Notes: generated by a model from the letters alone, not told the origin. A stretch of 64,000 bases of DNA from Tillandsia leiboldiana (GCA_029204045.2 JAQNDB010000459.1:20159-84158), one strand, 5' to 3'. Positions 1 to 11,560 are shown, counted from the first letter of the stretch. Made by a program: numbers and translations.

Positions 1-438
1 GTGCGCCGGCCTATCAGGGCACGCCACGCGTCTCCCGCCCGCGATCCATGCACCGCCGCGCTTCTCCGTGGACCGAGCTGCGTGAGCCGGCCAATAATAG
101 GCCGCCACGTGGCTCAGGCCGGTCCACGAGGCTCCCCCATGCACCGAATAACCCCCAAAACTTCCGGAAGCCCGCTTTTGGTCATCCGGACTCCAAATTT
201 AACAAGCAAATAGCTGATTTCAAGCGTTTTTCCGCGCTGAATCCAAATCCAACCTCAGATTGGCCCAAAACCTTTTCTAAAATTCGGCAAATGCAGCCGA
301 AGGCCAAATCCGCTAACAAAGTCTCACAAGGTCCATGTGTGGCACCCCTTCGATGCACCATGGGCCAGACACACCAACACTAGGTGTTCTACACAGTGGA
401 TTCATCGGAAAGTTGCATGGGAAAACCAGAACACTACA
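1..438 (-). mobile_element. LTR fragment, E-family (5' end of an LTR, truncated by window edge)
   Basis: Read on the minus strand this is the start of an LTR beginning TGTAGTGTTCTGG, the same start as the LTRs of elements A and E. It shares their U3 landmarks: a G-box CACGTG at 106-111 and a CCAATAATAG stretch. It differs at many positions from A and E, so it is a separate copy. It ends cleanly at 438 against family-B LTR sequence, which places it inside a B LTR. The rest lies left of the window, and no matching target duplication can be seen. Confidence 0.8.
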
Positions 439-1155
439 CAGGGCGCCCGCAGACGGGCGCATGCTGCGCGGGCGCCATGCGGGCGCCGCCCAGGGCGCGC
501 AACCGCACGGCCTTGTGCCGCGCGGGGCGCCCGCGGGCGGGCGCATGCCGCGCGGGCGCCGCTGTGGGCGACGCACCGCGCGGCCTTGTGCCGCGCGGGG
601 CACCCACGGGCGGGCTCATGCCGCGCGGGGCACCCGCGGGGTAGGCGGGCGCCGCCCACAGACGCACACCGCACGGTTTTGGGCCGCGCGGGGCATCCGC
701 GGGCGGCAGCGTCCGCACGAGGCGCCGTCAAGTGTTGTAGGAGTGTCGTTTCTTGGGATTTTCATCGCAGGGTTAGTTTTGGATTTCCGTTTCCGTAGTG
801 TTAGTGCATTTTATTAACTATCGCTTTTAGGGACTTCTCTAGGTCCAGGTGTGCAGCGGGAGTGTGTTAAAAGATCCAAGTGCTCCGATCTTCCCGCAAC
901 CAGGTGGGTACCCATGCAATAATTGCAACAAGTGCAATAAGTGCACTATATCATCATAAAAGACTTAATAACCTGTCTAATAAAGTAGATGAACTTTTAA
1001 ACCTTTCGCATGAATGTGTATTGTTCTTTCATTATTAAAATTGTGGCGACTGAGGGTCGCGGTGCTTGATAAACGCCGACTTCGGCAAACCATGTTTTTG
1101 GATGCTGCACGTACACTGGCGGATTGGCCTCCGCATAGGTGTACTTTTCCGGAAG
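439..1155 (-). mobile_element. Family-B LTR segment, probably the distal part of the B1 5' LTR
   Basis: The reverse complement follows the B1 3' LTR (31211 onward) closely, including the stretch beginning GGAAAAGTACACC and the GC-rich array. It is nearer to B1 than to B2. It begins exactly where the B1 5' LTR is cut by element E at 52576. It therefore looks like the missing downstream part of that LTR, in opposite orientation on another contig. GC-rich repeats lie at about 444-720; the remaining bases are LTR sequence without genes. Confidence 0.75.
1151..1155. repeat. Target-site duplication GGAAG beside element A
   Basis: The five bases GGAAG precede the LTR end TGTCACACC. They are the reverse complement of CTTCC found immediately before element E at 52572-52576. 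In the uninterrupted B1 3' LTR the site reads ACTCTTCCGGAAAAG, so one CTTCC was duplicated on insertion. Confidence 0.85.
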
Positions 1156-1204
1156 TGTCACACCCCGGGTGTAAACCAGAACCCGGGCTTGTCCACAATT
1201 CGTC

Positions 1205-1230
1205 GTGCACACGGTATTTCCCGTGTACAC
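1205..1230 (-). other. Terminal LTR hairpin, element A 3' LTR
   Basis: GTGCACACGG and CCGTGTACAC are separated by TATTTC. This is the minus-strand copy of the hairpin at 55737-55762, with 10 potential base pairs including one G-U pair. Confidence 0.6.
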
Positions 1231-3549
1231 GAAGCGCTGGTAACCTACTCAGGTATAAATGAAATAATAGAAGGAGCATAAAAACAGAGCTAAACTAAAA
1301 CTAGTACATCTCAGACAAATGCTGCAAATAAAAGTACAATAAACTCTCATAAATATACATGTGTCTCTCCCAGCTCACGAAATAAATACAACCAGCTGGC
1401 CGCAGCCAGACCCAAAATAAAGAAAATACAACCGTCTGAGTGTACCGGAGATACATCAAAACTACAAAACTCGAGCTCGGGGTAGTAGCTATCTAATCGG
1501 CGATCCTCTTACCTCGATCCTGGGCAGAGGGTCCTGCAGCTCCAACAGAAGACTCTGCAAAACAAAGGGGAAAGGAAAAGGGAAAAACAGTGGGGGTGAG
1601 AACTACTATAAAGACAGTAGCCTCCCCTAGTGGGTAGACCTCAAACTCAGACATGCCCACTAGTACTACCAGAGGCGAAAATAAAATAAAGGTGGAAAGC
1701 TATAAGTAAATCAACTGATGATAAAGCTACCACTAATATGCCTCTAAAATGCCCAGCTAAAAGAATAGCTAAATGTATGCATCAGAATGTCAAAGTCTGA
1801 CTGACCAAACCCAATCAATACACAAGTCAACACTGGTACTGCCTGCTCTGCTGTCAACTCAAGAACCCAGTATCTGATCGGCACACGGCACGATCCTCAA
1901 AGTATCCAATCGACCGGCACACGGCTCGGCCCTATGCCTACTCCGGAGTGGCACTCGAGGGGAGCGACCCACACGAGTAAAGTATGTAACCATAAGTATC
2001 TGATATAGCAGGACTGGATCAAGACTCTAGCAAGTGGGTAAGACCATCCACTAAGGAAGCCCGATCCCTCACCTCCAATCTGATGCAATAATAATAATAG
2101 TAATAATCCGGTCAACCGCCCACAGTCCGCGGTTGGCGCAATACCCAACCATCGATCCCCAACTGTCCCAAACTATGAATATCTGACTACACTATCCCCT
2201 AAGACCAGACAACAGGAGAAAGAATAAAAAGCATGGTTTCTCCTAAGTCAATTCCAGCATGTTTGTGTAGCAGAAAAAGGTGGCCTAGCTAGATGACCAT
2301 ACAAGCATGCAAAGTCCTTTACTTGATAAAACCATTTTAAGTACTCTAACTTTTACAAAATTAAGAGCATAGAACCTCCAATGTACATGTTGCGTAAATA
2401 GAAACTTCCTAACAAGTAATCTTTTCAAAATATGAACTCTAACCACATGTCCAAACCTTCCATTAAACATACAACATGATATGGATTTAGCATGATTCCC
2501 AAGTGTTTAAACTACACATCTAAAGTGAGGAAACACTACTTACTAACATTTAGTTCTCTAACAATGCAAATAGTAACAATGAATCCACATACTCATTCAA
2601 GCATGCTAGGTCCATTTCCCAATTCTAGCTAGCAACATGATCAAGCAACACTCTAATATGCCTAGTGACACATCAAAAGTAGGAGGTTTACAATGACACC
2701 CACCTCGAGCGCTAAATCCCTGTCCAAAGGCGAATCCCACGCTAGGTCCACACAGTCACCACAACACTGCACACTAACCCCAAAGAAAGAATACATAAAT
2801 TAATATAATATTGCAACCAACACTGTACAATTTTACAACAGTCCACTATTTGTTTGTTTTCACCTGTGAAAAATGCCCAGAAAAATCCAAGATAAATACT
2901 GTCGTGATCCTCGCGACGAACCTGTCGAAACGAGAACCTGCACGTTCAAATCCGAGTTTTCTACGCTGAGTTACAAATTCTGCAAGGGAAACACTCCAAA
3001 CCAAACTGTCCAGAAAATCTGTGTCAAAGAACTACAGTGAAAGGAGACTTTCACCTTCGGAAAATATACCAAAAATTCAGGGAAAAATCCAGGAGATTCC
3101 TTGCGAAGTGGAGATGAAAATTGCCTTTTGAAAGGCCTCGATCCGTCGCCTGTACGCAAAGATACAGCGAGGACACCGCGGTGCTGTCCAAAAATCCGCG
3201 AAGAAAAATGGGTCAAATGGGTGCTCAGAAAACTCCAAGGTCAGCACGGAAAACGAGGAACCTCAAAACACAGGAGTTGAAGTCCTACCTGTCGTGAGTC
3301 CACCGGCGCAAGAATCGGCGAAAACGGAAGTCGGGGTGAGTGGGGGAAGCCCGAACACTGAAAAAAGACGAAGCGGGTCGAAGATGAACAAGCGTCGCGC
3401 CGCGACTTAAAATTGCGAACCTCAGGATGCGTGCCTCCGAAAAATCCCCGGGATCCACCAAAGTGTATGGCACTGAGAGAGGAAAAACTCTTCTGAAGAG
3501 GCCACTACGAAAAGAAGTCTAAAAAGCCCTAAAGAAATGCAAGGAAGCC

Positions 3550-3557
3550 TATTTATA
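3550..3557 (-). promoter_or_regulatory. TATA box of element A 3' LTR
   Basis: On the minus strand the sequence reads GCCTATAAATAGGC, a strong TATA box within U3. The same motif is at 53410-53417 and 61830-61837 in element E. Two G-boxes lie about 430-510 bp upstream in element orientation. Confidence 0.75.
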
Positions 3558-4390
3558 GGCCCAGCCTAACGCAGTATTGGGCCGGATTCGGGCGCGGGGA
3601 TTCGGGCGCTGTGGATCCGAAAACTGGTCGGATGGTTCCCGTCCGACGCGCTCGGAAGTTCCTGCGCAAGCCACGTACCCCCACAAACAGCGGACAGCGA
3701 AAAGGGCGACTGGGAACGCGCCGCGTGGCCACCACTTGGTCAAAGGGTAGGTACGGTCCGCCACTCGCGGGCCGACGCGTGGCGGTACTCGAGCGCGGCC
3801 GACAGCGCGCCTGGCGCCTCTGCGCGCACGCGCCCCGAGGCGCCGCCTGCGCACTGCGTGGACCGTGCCCCTGTGAGCCAGCCAGTCGCATGCCTCCACG
3901 TAGCATACACCCGGTCGACCGAAGCCGCGGAAAAATTCCCAGACCGCGCCGCTTGCGCCCGCCATTCCGGGCGCGCCACGTGGCCCGCCAAAGGTCCATA
4001 CACCCACCGCGCAACCCCGTGGACCGAGCTGCGTGGGCCGGCCAATAACAGGCTGCCACGTGGCTCCAGGCCGGTCCACGGTCTCCCCCCATGCACCGAA
4101 TTGACCCGAAAACTTCCGGAAGCCCGTTTTTGGTCGTCCGGACTCCGAATTTAACAAGCAAATCGCCGTTTTCAAGCGTTTTTTCCACGCTGAATCCAAA
4201 TCCAACCTCTGTTTGGCCCAAATCATTTTCTAAACTTCGGCAAATACAGCCGAAGGCCAAATCAGCTACAAATGTCTCACAGGGTCCATCTGTGGCACTC
4301 CTTTGATGCACCATGGGCCAGACACCAACACTAGGTGTTATGCATAGTGGATTCATCGGAAAGTTGCATGGGAAAAACCAGAACACTACA

Positions 4391-4399
4391 TCCTCCCCT
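4391..4399 (-). other. Polypurine tract of element A
   Basis: The minus strand reads AGGGGAGGA directly before the 3' LTR start TGTAG. This position and composition are typical for plus-strand priming of reverse transcription. Confidence 0.85.
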
Positions 4400-4409
4400 A
4401 CAAGAAAAA

Positions 4410-4425
4410 GTTTCGTCCTCGAAAC
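4410..4425 (-). other. Inverted repeat between pol stop and polypurine tract (A)
   Basis: GTTTCG and CGAAAC flank AGGA on the minus strand, just after the pol stop codon. The equivalent positions in E (60961-60976) and B1 (32986-33005) have the same repeat. Confidence 0.6.
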
Positions 4426-4437
4426 AAAAGTCATACC

Positions 4438-5739
4438 TCAAGCTGGGGCCTCGAACAGGTGGGGGTAAGCATCCATCATCGCTGACTCCAGCTCCCAAGT
4501 AGCCTCGCGCTCATCATGGCTACTCCAGAGGATCTTCACATAAGGGATGGCTCGGCTGCGCAACTCCCTAACCTCACGGTCCAAGATCCTCAATGGCCGC
4601 TCGACGTAGCTCAAGTCCTCGGTAATCTCCAGTGGGGTGAAATCGATGATATGCGACGGGTCATAGACAAACCTCCTCAGAGTCGATACATGAAAAACAT
4701 CGTGGACACCAGCAAGTCTGGGAGGAAGTGCAAGCCTGTAGGCAACTGGCCCTAAGCGCTCCAACACCTCAAAAGGTCCAATATAACGAGGGCTCAGTTT
4801 CCCATGAATACCAAATCTCCGAATTCCCTTCGAAGGCGAGACTTTCAAAAAGACATGATCGCCCACCTGAAACTCTAAGTCTCGCCGTCGTGTATCAGCA
4901 TAACTCATCTGTCGACTCTGGGCGGTCTCGAGATGTCGGCGTACCAATCTGACCTTTTCCTCTGCCTCTAATAGAAGATCAGGACCCAAAGTCTTCTTCT
5001 CACCCACGTCACTCCAATATAGGGGTGACCGACACTTGAGTCCATACAACGCTTCAAACGAAGCCATCTGAATGCTCGCTTGATAGCTATTGTTGTACGC
5101 AAACTCAACTAATCCCAAGTGTCGGTACCACCCTCCTCCAAAGTCCAGAACGTAGGCTCTCAACATATCCTCGAGGGTCTGAATAGTGTGCTCTGACTGT
5201 CCATCGGTCTGTGGGTGGAATGCTGTACTAAATCGGAGCTGCGTCCCCAAGGCTGTCTGTAAACTCCTCCAGAAATGCGAGACAAACCTTGGGTCTCTAT
5301 CTGAAACGATGGAAACGGGTACCCCGTGCAATCTAACCACCTCAGCCAAGTACACCTGTGCCAGTCGCTCCATCGGCCAAGTCATCTGAACCGGTAAAAA
5401 GTGGGCGGACTTGGTAAGCCTGTCCACGACTACCCAGATAGCATCCGCTCCCGTCTGTGCTCTCGGCAAACCAGTGACAAAATCCATCGTAACATGTTCC
5501 CATTTCCATTCAGGGATTGGGAGACTCTGCAACTTGCCAGCAGGTACACGATGCTCAGCCTTTACTTGCTGACAAGTTAGACAGTGTGCTACAAATCTCC
5601 CAATGTCTCTTTTCATCCCATTCCACCAAAACTGTGCCTTAAGGTCCCTATACATCTTAGTCCCACCAGGATGGATGGTATAAGGTGTATAGTGGGCCTC
5701 CCTCAAGATCTGCTCTCGGATCTCTGCATCCATAGGCAC
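4438..5739 (-). pseudogene. Element A integrase with chromodomain-like C-terminus (intact 433-codon part)
   Basis: This is the C-terminal part of the pol polyprotein, which inserts element cDNA into the host chromosome. It has a zinc-binding HHCC region (AHYTPYTIHPGG then CLTC), catalytic core landmarks TMDFVTG, VSDRDPRF and DGQSEHTIQ, and a tail ending in EATWELES that resembles group II chromodomains. The frame is identical to the matching part of the element E frame at 59515-60948. It begins at an internal Met only because the reading frame is broken upstream by small indels, so it is not a free-standing gene. The neighbouring 3' LTR and polypurine tract follow directly. Confidence 0.85.
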
Positions 5740-7278
5740 GCAAGCTCGGTCCCTGTACCGCAGAGTACTCCCGAAGCATCCACTGAAAAATCCCCTGTCA
5801 AACCGGTCTGGATCTGCTCTCGAATCCTCATTAGGTGGGGGTCCTCACTCCGTCTCTCTCGAATCCTGTCCAACAGAGTGGGCTACACGACTAGAGACAT
5901 AAGTCTAGCAGAGACCCCAGGGGACACAACCTCGAGCTCTAACCGCCTCATCTGCTCAAGTAATGGCGCCTGATCGGTGATCATCACAGATAGACTCTGA
6001 ACGGCTCTCCTACTCAGGGCATCAGCACCACGTTGGCCTTGCCAGAATGGTATAATATGTCTACATCGTAGTACTTTAACAATTCCAACCATCTGCGCTA
6101 TCTCAAGTTGAGCTCCTTCTGTGTGAACAGATATTTCAAGCTCTTTGGTCGGTGTAAATCTCGCAGTGCTCCCCATAAGGTAGTGGCGACATAACTTTAG
6201 TGCGAAATCACTGCAGCTAGCTCCAGGTCATGGGTAGGGGTAATTCTTTTCATAATCCTTTAGTTGCCGAGAGGCATAAGCGATTACCCTTCCCTCCTGC
6301 ATCAGCACGCAACCAAGTCCACTGTGCGATGCATCGCTGGTAAATCACATATCCTTTCCCCATAACAGGGAGGGAACGGATAGGAGCCGACATCAATCTG
6401 TTCTTTAATTCCTCAAAGCTCCTCTGGCAATCCTCACTCCAAATAAACTTAATCCCTTTTCGCGTCAGGACGAAGTGAGGAGTGTGGAAAGTTTCGCAAA
6501 GCCTTCCACAAACCGACGGTAATATCCAGCTAAGCCCATAAAACTGCGGATCTCTGATACCGTCGTCGGTCGGGGCCAATCCCGGACTGCCTCGATCTTC
6601 ACCGGGTCTACTGCCACTCCAGGGCTGAAATCACGTGGCCCAAAAAGACAACCTCCGAAGCCAGAAATCAACACTAGATAACTTGGCATACAACTTCCTT
6701 TCTCTCAGAACGTTTGCAGCACAATCCTCAAGTGCTCCTCGTGCTCCACATCGCTCCGGGAATAAACTAAAATGTCATCAATAAAAACAACGACGAACCG
6801 ATCCAGGTATGGTCGAAAAATCCTGTTCATTAAATCCATAAAAGCAGCAGGGGCATTTGTCAATCCAAAGGCATGACGGTGAACTCATAATGCCCGTACC
6901 GCGTCCTGAATGCCGTCTTTGGGATGTCCTCGGCCTTCACCTTCATTGGTGGTAACCAGACTGTAAGTCAATCTTGGAGAAGACACAAGACCCTTGCAGC
7001 TGATCAAATAAGTCATCAATGCGCGGCAAAGGGTACTTGTTCTTGATGGTCACTTTATTCAGCTCACGATAATCAACACACAATCGAAGTGATCCATCAT
7101 TCTTCTTCACAAATAGCACCGCGCTCCCCAAGGCGATACACTTGGCCTCACAAAGCCTTTATCCATTAAATCCTGGAGTTGCGCCTTTAACTCTCGCAGC
7201 TCAGCCGGTGCCATTCGGTAAGGAGCCTTAGAGATTGGCGCAGTTCCTGGAACTACGTCAATCAAAAACTCAACCTCC
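5740..7278 (-). pseudogene. Element A broken reverse transcriptase and RNase H
   Basis: Short frames in all three phases encode parts of a gypsy reverse transcriptase (VDYRELNKVTIKNKYPLP; FSKIDLQSGYHQ at 6943-7131) and of RNase H. The region is collinear with E 57763-59505. Two in-frame TAG stops, after KELNLR and after MSLVV, are shared with E. Many one- or two-base deletions are private to A and chop the frame repeatedly. Because E is clean across these positions, most of the private indels could be sequencing errors near the gap. Confidence 0.8.
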
Positions 7279-8340
7279 CTATCCGGCGGCATATGAATCA
7301 GCTCTGGAGGAAACACATCCGGGAACTCGTGGACAATAGGGATATCGCGAGTCCCGGTGCCGCCGTAGGCTCCTTAACCACAGATGCCAAAAGGCCACGC
7401 ATCCACTGCGCATCATCTGCCTCGCACGAGAGGTCGAAACCACAGAGGCAAAGAAAGCACTCTGGCACCCCCTGTAAACGAACACCTCCTGGCCTGGCTC
7501 GCTAAAAGTAACAGTCCTCGCGGCGCAATCAATCGTCGCGAAATAGCGAGCCAGCCAATCCATCCCCAGTACAATGTCAAAATCTCGCAGCTGACTAAGG
7601 ACCATCAGGTCCGCTGGCAAAATCCAAGACTCAAGCTGTACAGGGCAAGACCAACAACACTCCTCTACATGATATATGATCGGGAATCTGTACCTCTAAT
7701 GCATGTGGCAACGGACCTAACTCTAGTCCATGTGATGATGCAAATGCTCTACTGATAAAAGAATGTGATGCACCGGTATCAAATAAAGTGCGAGCTCTAG
7801 TACCGAAAAGTAAAGTGATACCTGCCACCACGTGGTCGGCTGCCGCGAGTCCCCTACCTGGGCGGCGTAGACTCGCCCGCTCTGAGCTGGTGGTCGGTAG
7901 TCTGCAGGGTGGGAAGAAGGAGCCCTGCTCGCTGGAGCATAAGGCCGCTGCTGGGGCACCGAAGGGCTGATGCCGAGGAAGGAGCTGTCGACGCCGCAAA
8001 AGGGCAAGTGGCTCGCATATGACCAGACTGTCCACAGGATATAACACATCCCCACCGGATCGCAAGTGCTGGGAAAGTGCTGCCCTCCAGAAGACACATC
8101 TATCAACGACTGGGGCTGTCGGGACTGCTGCTGTGCTCCGAGACTGCTGCTGCTGCTTCGCTGTGGCTGCCGCTGTGACCCCTGCTGTCGCGACTGCGAC
8201 CTCTGCTGCTGCGAGTGCTGCTGCTGTCGCTGGGGCTGCTGCTGCTGCTGCTGGTATGGGGGTCTCTGGGATCCCCCAGGCCCTCGCCGCTCCGAACGCC
8301 CACGGCCCGTAAACTGAGGCGGTGGCGGTCGGGGCGGCCT
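7279..8340 (-). pseudogene. Element A broken zinc-knuckle linker and aspartic protease
   Basis: The frame at 7631-8344 contains LFDTGASHSFISRAF, the DTGAS signature of a retropepsin that cuts the polyprotein, around 7750-7800. Upstream is a long glutamine-rich linker encoded by CAG repeats (about 8100-8260). The zinc-knuckle region is recognisable (HMRATCPFA) but scrambled by indels. A frameshift after the protease core near 7680 is also present in E at about 57710, so it predates the duplication. The codon that is a TAG stop in E (57015-57017) is CAG here. Confidence 0.75.
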
Positions 8341-9246
8341 CCATGAACTGGCCTGTCCCCCATCGTCTGGCGCTGGTCGCTTCCTCTCAGAACTCTGAGC
8401 GACCAAGCCTCCACGTCTAGCGACCACATGATCTCCCCTCTCGACCCACTGTGCATGATCCACTGCCTCTGATAAAGTCTGAAGCCTCTGGGCGTGCACC
8501 AAGGTATAAATCTCGGGCGCAGACCGTCTCAAACAGCTCCACCTGGTGCAGCCCATCCCTGGCAACATAGGGTACGCAGTTGAGCAACTGCGTGAACTCC
8601 TGGAAATAGTCCCACACTGGCGATCACCCTGCTAAGGTTCTTCAAGTCATCTTCTATCTTCTTCTTCACGCTCGTGGAAAAAGTAAGTGTCAAGAAGATA
8701 TCCTAAACTCCGACCAGGGTAGCTGTCGGGTGATCTGAAACTCCGGGCTCGACCCGACGCCACCAAGCATCTGCATCCCCCTCTAGACAATGTACTGCCA
8801 TGTGCACTCTGAATCTCTGGTTCAATGAAGAAGTCCCGAACAACTTCTCCATTGATGCCAGCCACGATCCTATCTCCCAGGGTGAGTGCTCCGCCCGAGA
8901 ACTAGGTGGTCCTCGCTTACAAAACTGGGTGAGTTTGTCAGCAAACTCCTGCTCCTCCGCTGGGGTCAACGGCCTGAACACTCCCTGAGCACTGCTCGAC
9001 GAAGTGCCGTAGGGACTGGTGGAATAGCCGGTGGTACAACTGGTGGTACAGGGGCCTCTACAGTAGTAGGGGGAGGTGCCCCAACCTGGGCAAGCAAACT
9101 GCCGAACCTCTGCTCCTTGGCGGTGGGACTCTCCGCCAACTGGGCCACCATGGCCCTCAGCTCATGATCTCAGAAGGCCCGGACTGCTCGGCTCCTCCGG
9201 GGTGGTGTAGGAGTACCCCGAGTAGGAATCTGTCGCCTAGGAGGCA
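8341..9246 (-). pseudogene. Element A broken gag (capsid)
   Basis: The likely start is the ATG whose complement is at 9244-9246, giving MPPRRQIPTRG; G and E begin the same way. Fragments match the retrotransposon capsid domain: MEKLFG, FRVHMAVHCLEGDADAWWRRVEP and FQEFTQLLNCVPYVARDGL are all recognisable across 8417-8981. Gag would form the cytoplasmic particle in which reverse transcription occurs. At least three frameshifts separate the fragments, and E is continuous here up to 57017. Confidence 0.78.
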
Positions 9247-9522
9247 TCCTGCCACACAAGAAACCACGGGTCAGTAAAACAAAACATCCGACCGACCCAA
9301 TCCAGCGAAAGTCATGGACATCCCCTATTTCTGTAACCTTATGTTGTCTGCAGCCAACATAATAGTCCACCAGAAATAGGCTATGCCAATCCCTCTCCAC
9401 TCACAGGAAGAGTTAATAATAATAATTTGCCGACTTTCGCAAAATATCACGTCACTCACGCCCTGCCTCCTAGGGTCTGCCAAAAGCCTAGGGTTTCCTA
9501 AGTCCCAACTGACCTATCCCTA

Positions 9523-9534
9523 AGCTCTGATACC
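9523..9534 (-). other. Primer-binding site of element A
   Basis: On the minus strand this is TGGTATCAGAGC, complementary to the 3' end of initiator tRNA-Met. It lies nine bases inside the LTR boundary at 9544. Confidence 0.85.
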
Positions 9535-9543
9535 AACCGAATC

Positions 9544-9677
9544 TGTCACCCCCGGGTGTAAACCAGAACCCGGGCTCGTCCACAGATCCGCCGTGCACAC
9601 GGTATTCCCGTGTACACGAAGCGCTTGACCGTCCGGTATCCAGAACATAATAAAGGAGCATAAAACAGAGCTAACCT
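9544..9677 (-). repeat. Element A 5' LTR, first 134 bases only
   Basis: Starts TGTCACCCCC and follows the A 3' LTR from 1156, including the terminal hairpin (with one loop base missing). It is cut off by the N run; about 3.1 kb of LTR is missing. Confidence 0.88.
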
Positions 9678-9777
9678 NNNNNNNNNNNNNNNNNNNNNNN
9701 NNNNNNNNNNNNNNNNNNNNNNNNNNNNNNNNNNNNNNNNNNNNNNNNNNNNNNNNNNNNNNNNNNNNNNNNNNNNN
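9678..9777. other. Assembly gap, 100 Ns
   Basis: Exactly 100 Ns, the conventional placeholder for a gap of unknown length. E-type LTR sequence ends on the left and G LTR sequence begins on the right, so long similar LTRs probably stopped the assembly here. The order and orientation of the two sides are not established by the sequence. Confidence 0.98.
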
Positions 9778-9933
9778 AAATTGGCAAAAGCAGCCGAAGT
9801 GCCAATACAGCCAACCAAAAGCTCACAGGGGTCCATCTGTGCATCCCTATTGATGCACCATGTGCCTATACACCATCAACAGTGTTTGCACGTGGAGTCA
9901 TGGGAAGAAGCTGCAGTGGTTCAGGGTCCTACA
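9778..9933 (-). repeat. Element G 3' LTR remnant
   Basis: Matches the start of the G 5' LTR (18338-18493): shared landmarks are GGTCCATCTGTG, TTTGATGCACCATG (diverged) and the end GGGTCCTACA. It has several small indels relative to the 5' copy, in line with poor sequence beside the gap. Confidence 0.85.
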
Positions 9934-9944
9934 TCCTCCCCCAC
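9934..9944 (-). other. Polypurine tract of element G
   Basis: The minus strand reads GTGGGGGAGGA immediately before the 3' LTR start TGTAGGACC. Confidence 0.8.
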
Positions 9945-9989
9945 TAAAAAAAAGTTGTCGGCCCCCGAAACAAAGAAAAACAGAACAGA

Positions 9990-11560
9990 CGTACCTCAAC
10001 CAGAAGTCTCGATAAGAAGGGGTAGGCATCCATCATCACTGTCTCCAGCTCCCAAGTGCCTCTCGCTCCTCATGATGTCTCACAGTCTTCAAATTGGAAT
10101 GGCCCGTTGCGCAATTCCCTCACCTCACGAGCAAGAATCGCGCAACGGCGCTCCTCGTAGACCAAGTCCATCGTGCCGTCTCCACCGAAGTGAAGTCAAT
10201 CACGTGCGACGGGTCAAAACATATCACCGTCAGATTGAGACATGGAAGACATCATGAAAGCCGGCCAGGCGCGGGGGTAAGGCAACTCTGTATGCCACAG
10301 GCCAACTCTGTCAAGTAACCTCAAGGTCCAATAAAGCTGGACTGAGCTTTCCCCGTACTCCAAATCTCCTCCGACCCCTTTCGAGGGCGAGATCTTCAAG
10401 AAGACATGATCAACAACCTGAAACTCCAGGTCTCGCCGTCGAGTATCGGCGTAGCTCTTCTTCACGACTCCTGGGCGTTTTCAAGATGCCGGCGATATCC
10501 TGACTTTTTCCTCTGCCTCCAGAAGTAAATCCTGTCCCAAAGTCCTTCTCTCACCACCCACGTCCAAGATATAAGGAGACCGACACTTGCGTCCATACAA
10601 CGCTTCAACGGAGCCATCTGGATGCTCGCCTGATAGCTGTTGTTGTACGCAAACTCAACCAACGACAAGTGCCGGTACCACCCTCCTCCAAAATCCATAA
10701 CGCACGCTCTCAACATATCCTCGAGGGTTTGTATGGTGCGTTCTGACTGTCCATCGGTCTGTGGGTGGAAAGCGGTGCTAAACCTAAGCTGAGTCCCCAA
10801 TGCTGAATGCAAACTCCCCCAAAAGCGTGAATACGAACCTCGGGTCACGATCTGACACAATCGAAGCAGGGATACCGTGAAGCCTCACTATCTCATCCAG
10901 ATAATTGTGCCAAACGCTCCAGTGACCAAGTCATCTGAACCGGTAAGAAGTGCGCCGACTTGGTGAGTCTGTCCACAATAACCCAGATCGCATCAGCCCC
11001 GCTCTGCGCCCTCGGCAATCCAGTGACGAAATCCATAGTGACGTGGTCCCATTTCCACTCGGGAATTGGAAGACTCTGCAACTTACCAGCAGGAACGCGA
11101 TGCTCTGCTTTCACTTGCTGGCAAGTTAAACAATGAGCTACGAATCTCCCAATGTCCCGCTTCATCCCGGGCCACCAAAACTGTGCCTTGAGGTCCTTAT
11201 ACATCTTAGTACCTCCAGGATGGATGGTATAAGGTGTAAAATGGGCCTCCCTCAAAATCTGATCTCTAATCTCCTGATCCATAGGCACACACACTCGGTC
11301 CCTGTACCGCAGTACTCCCGAGCTATCCACAGAAAAATCCCCTGTCTGATCCGCCTGAAGCTGCGTCCTGATCCTCATCAAGTGGGGGTCCTCACTCTGA
11401 GTGTCCCTGATCCTCTCCAACAGAGTGGGCTGCAAGACCATAGACATGAGTCTAGCAGAGACCCCAGGGGATACTACCTCCAACTGTAACCGCCTCATCT
11501 GCTCGACCAACGGCGCCTGCTGCGAGATCAATAAGCTCAGACTCGTCCTCCTACTCAAAG
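9990..11560 (-). pseudogene. Element G broken integrase and chromodomain tail
   Basis: The frame 10893-11723 holds the end of RNase H, the HHCC zinc region (AHFTPYTIHPGG, CLTC) and the first catalytic Asp (MDFVTGLPRAQS). Frame 10462-10860 holds the rest of the catalytic core with PQTDGQSERTIQ. Frame 10214-10465 holds the C-terminal DNA-binding part. The chromodomain-like end near 9990-10210 can only be followed in pieces. The breaks are single-base or two-base indels in otherwise well-kept protein sequence, which suggests base-call errors close to the gap as much as true decay. Confidence 0.78.

Larger units (their letters stand above)
1156..4390 (-). repeat. Element A 3' LTR (3,235 bp)
   Basis: The LTR runs from TGTCACACC at 1156 to AACACTACA at 4390 on the plus strand, giving TG...CA ends in element orientation. 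Inside are a TATA-like box (3550-3557), two G-boxes (3977-3982 and 4057-4062), a terminal hairpin (1205-1230) and a possible 42-nt exon-like segment (1513-1554). No protein-coding gene is supported; long frames at 3549-4434 are products of the GC-rich U3. Confidence 0.93.
1156..9677 (-). mobile_element. Ty3/gypsy chromovirus element A, 5' LTR cut by the assembly gap
   Basis: This element has, in minus-strand order, the last 134 bases of a 5' LTR, a primer-binding site, broken gag-protease-RT-RNase H, an intact integrase end, a polypurine tract and a full 3' LTR. It is collinear with element E and shares two TAG stops in pol (about 6108 and 5886) and one frameshift near 7680. Its 3' LTR is identical to the 3' LTR of E over the first ~490 bases but differs from the 5' LTR of E. 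It is therefore the same insertion as E, represented twice. Additional small indels at 5740-9400 are not shared with E. Confidence 0.9.

Noticed and set aside
9546..9836. Frame running through the N gap
   Set aside because: Translation across unknown bases; both flanks are LTR sequence.
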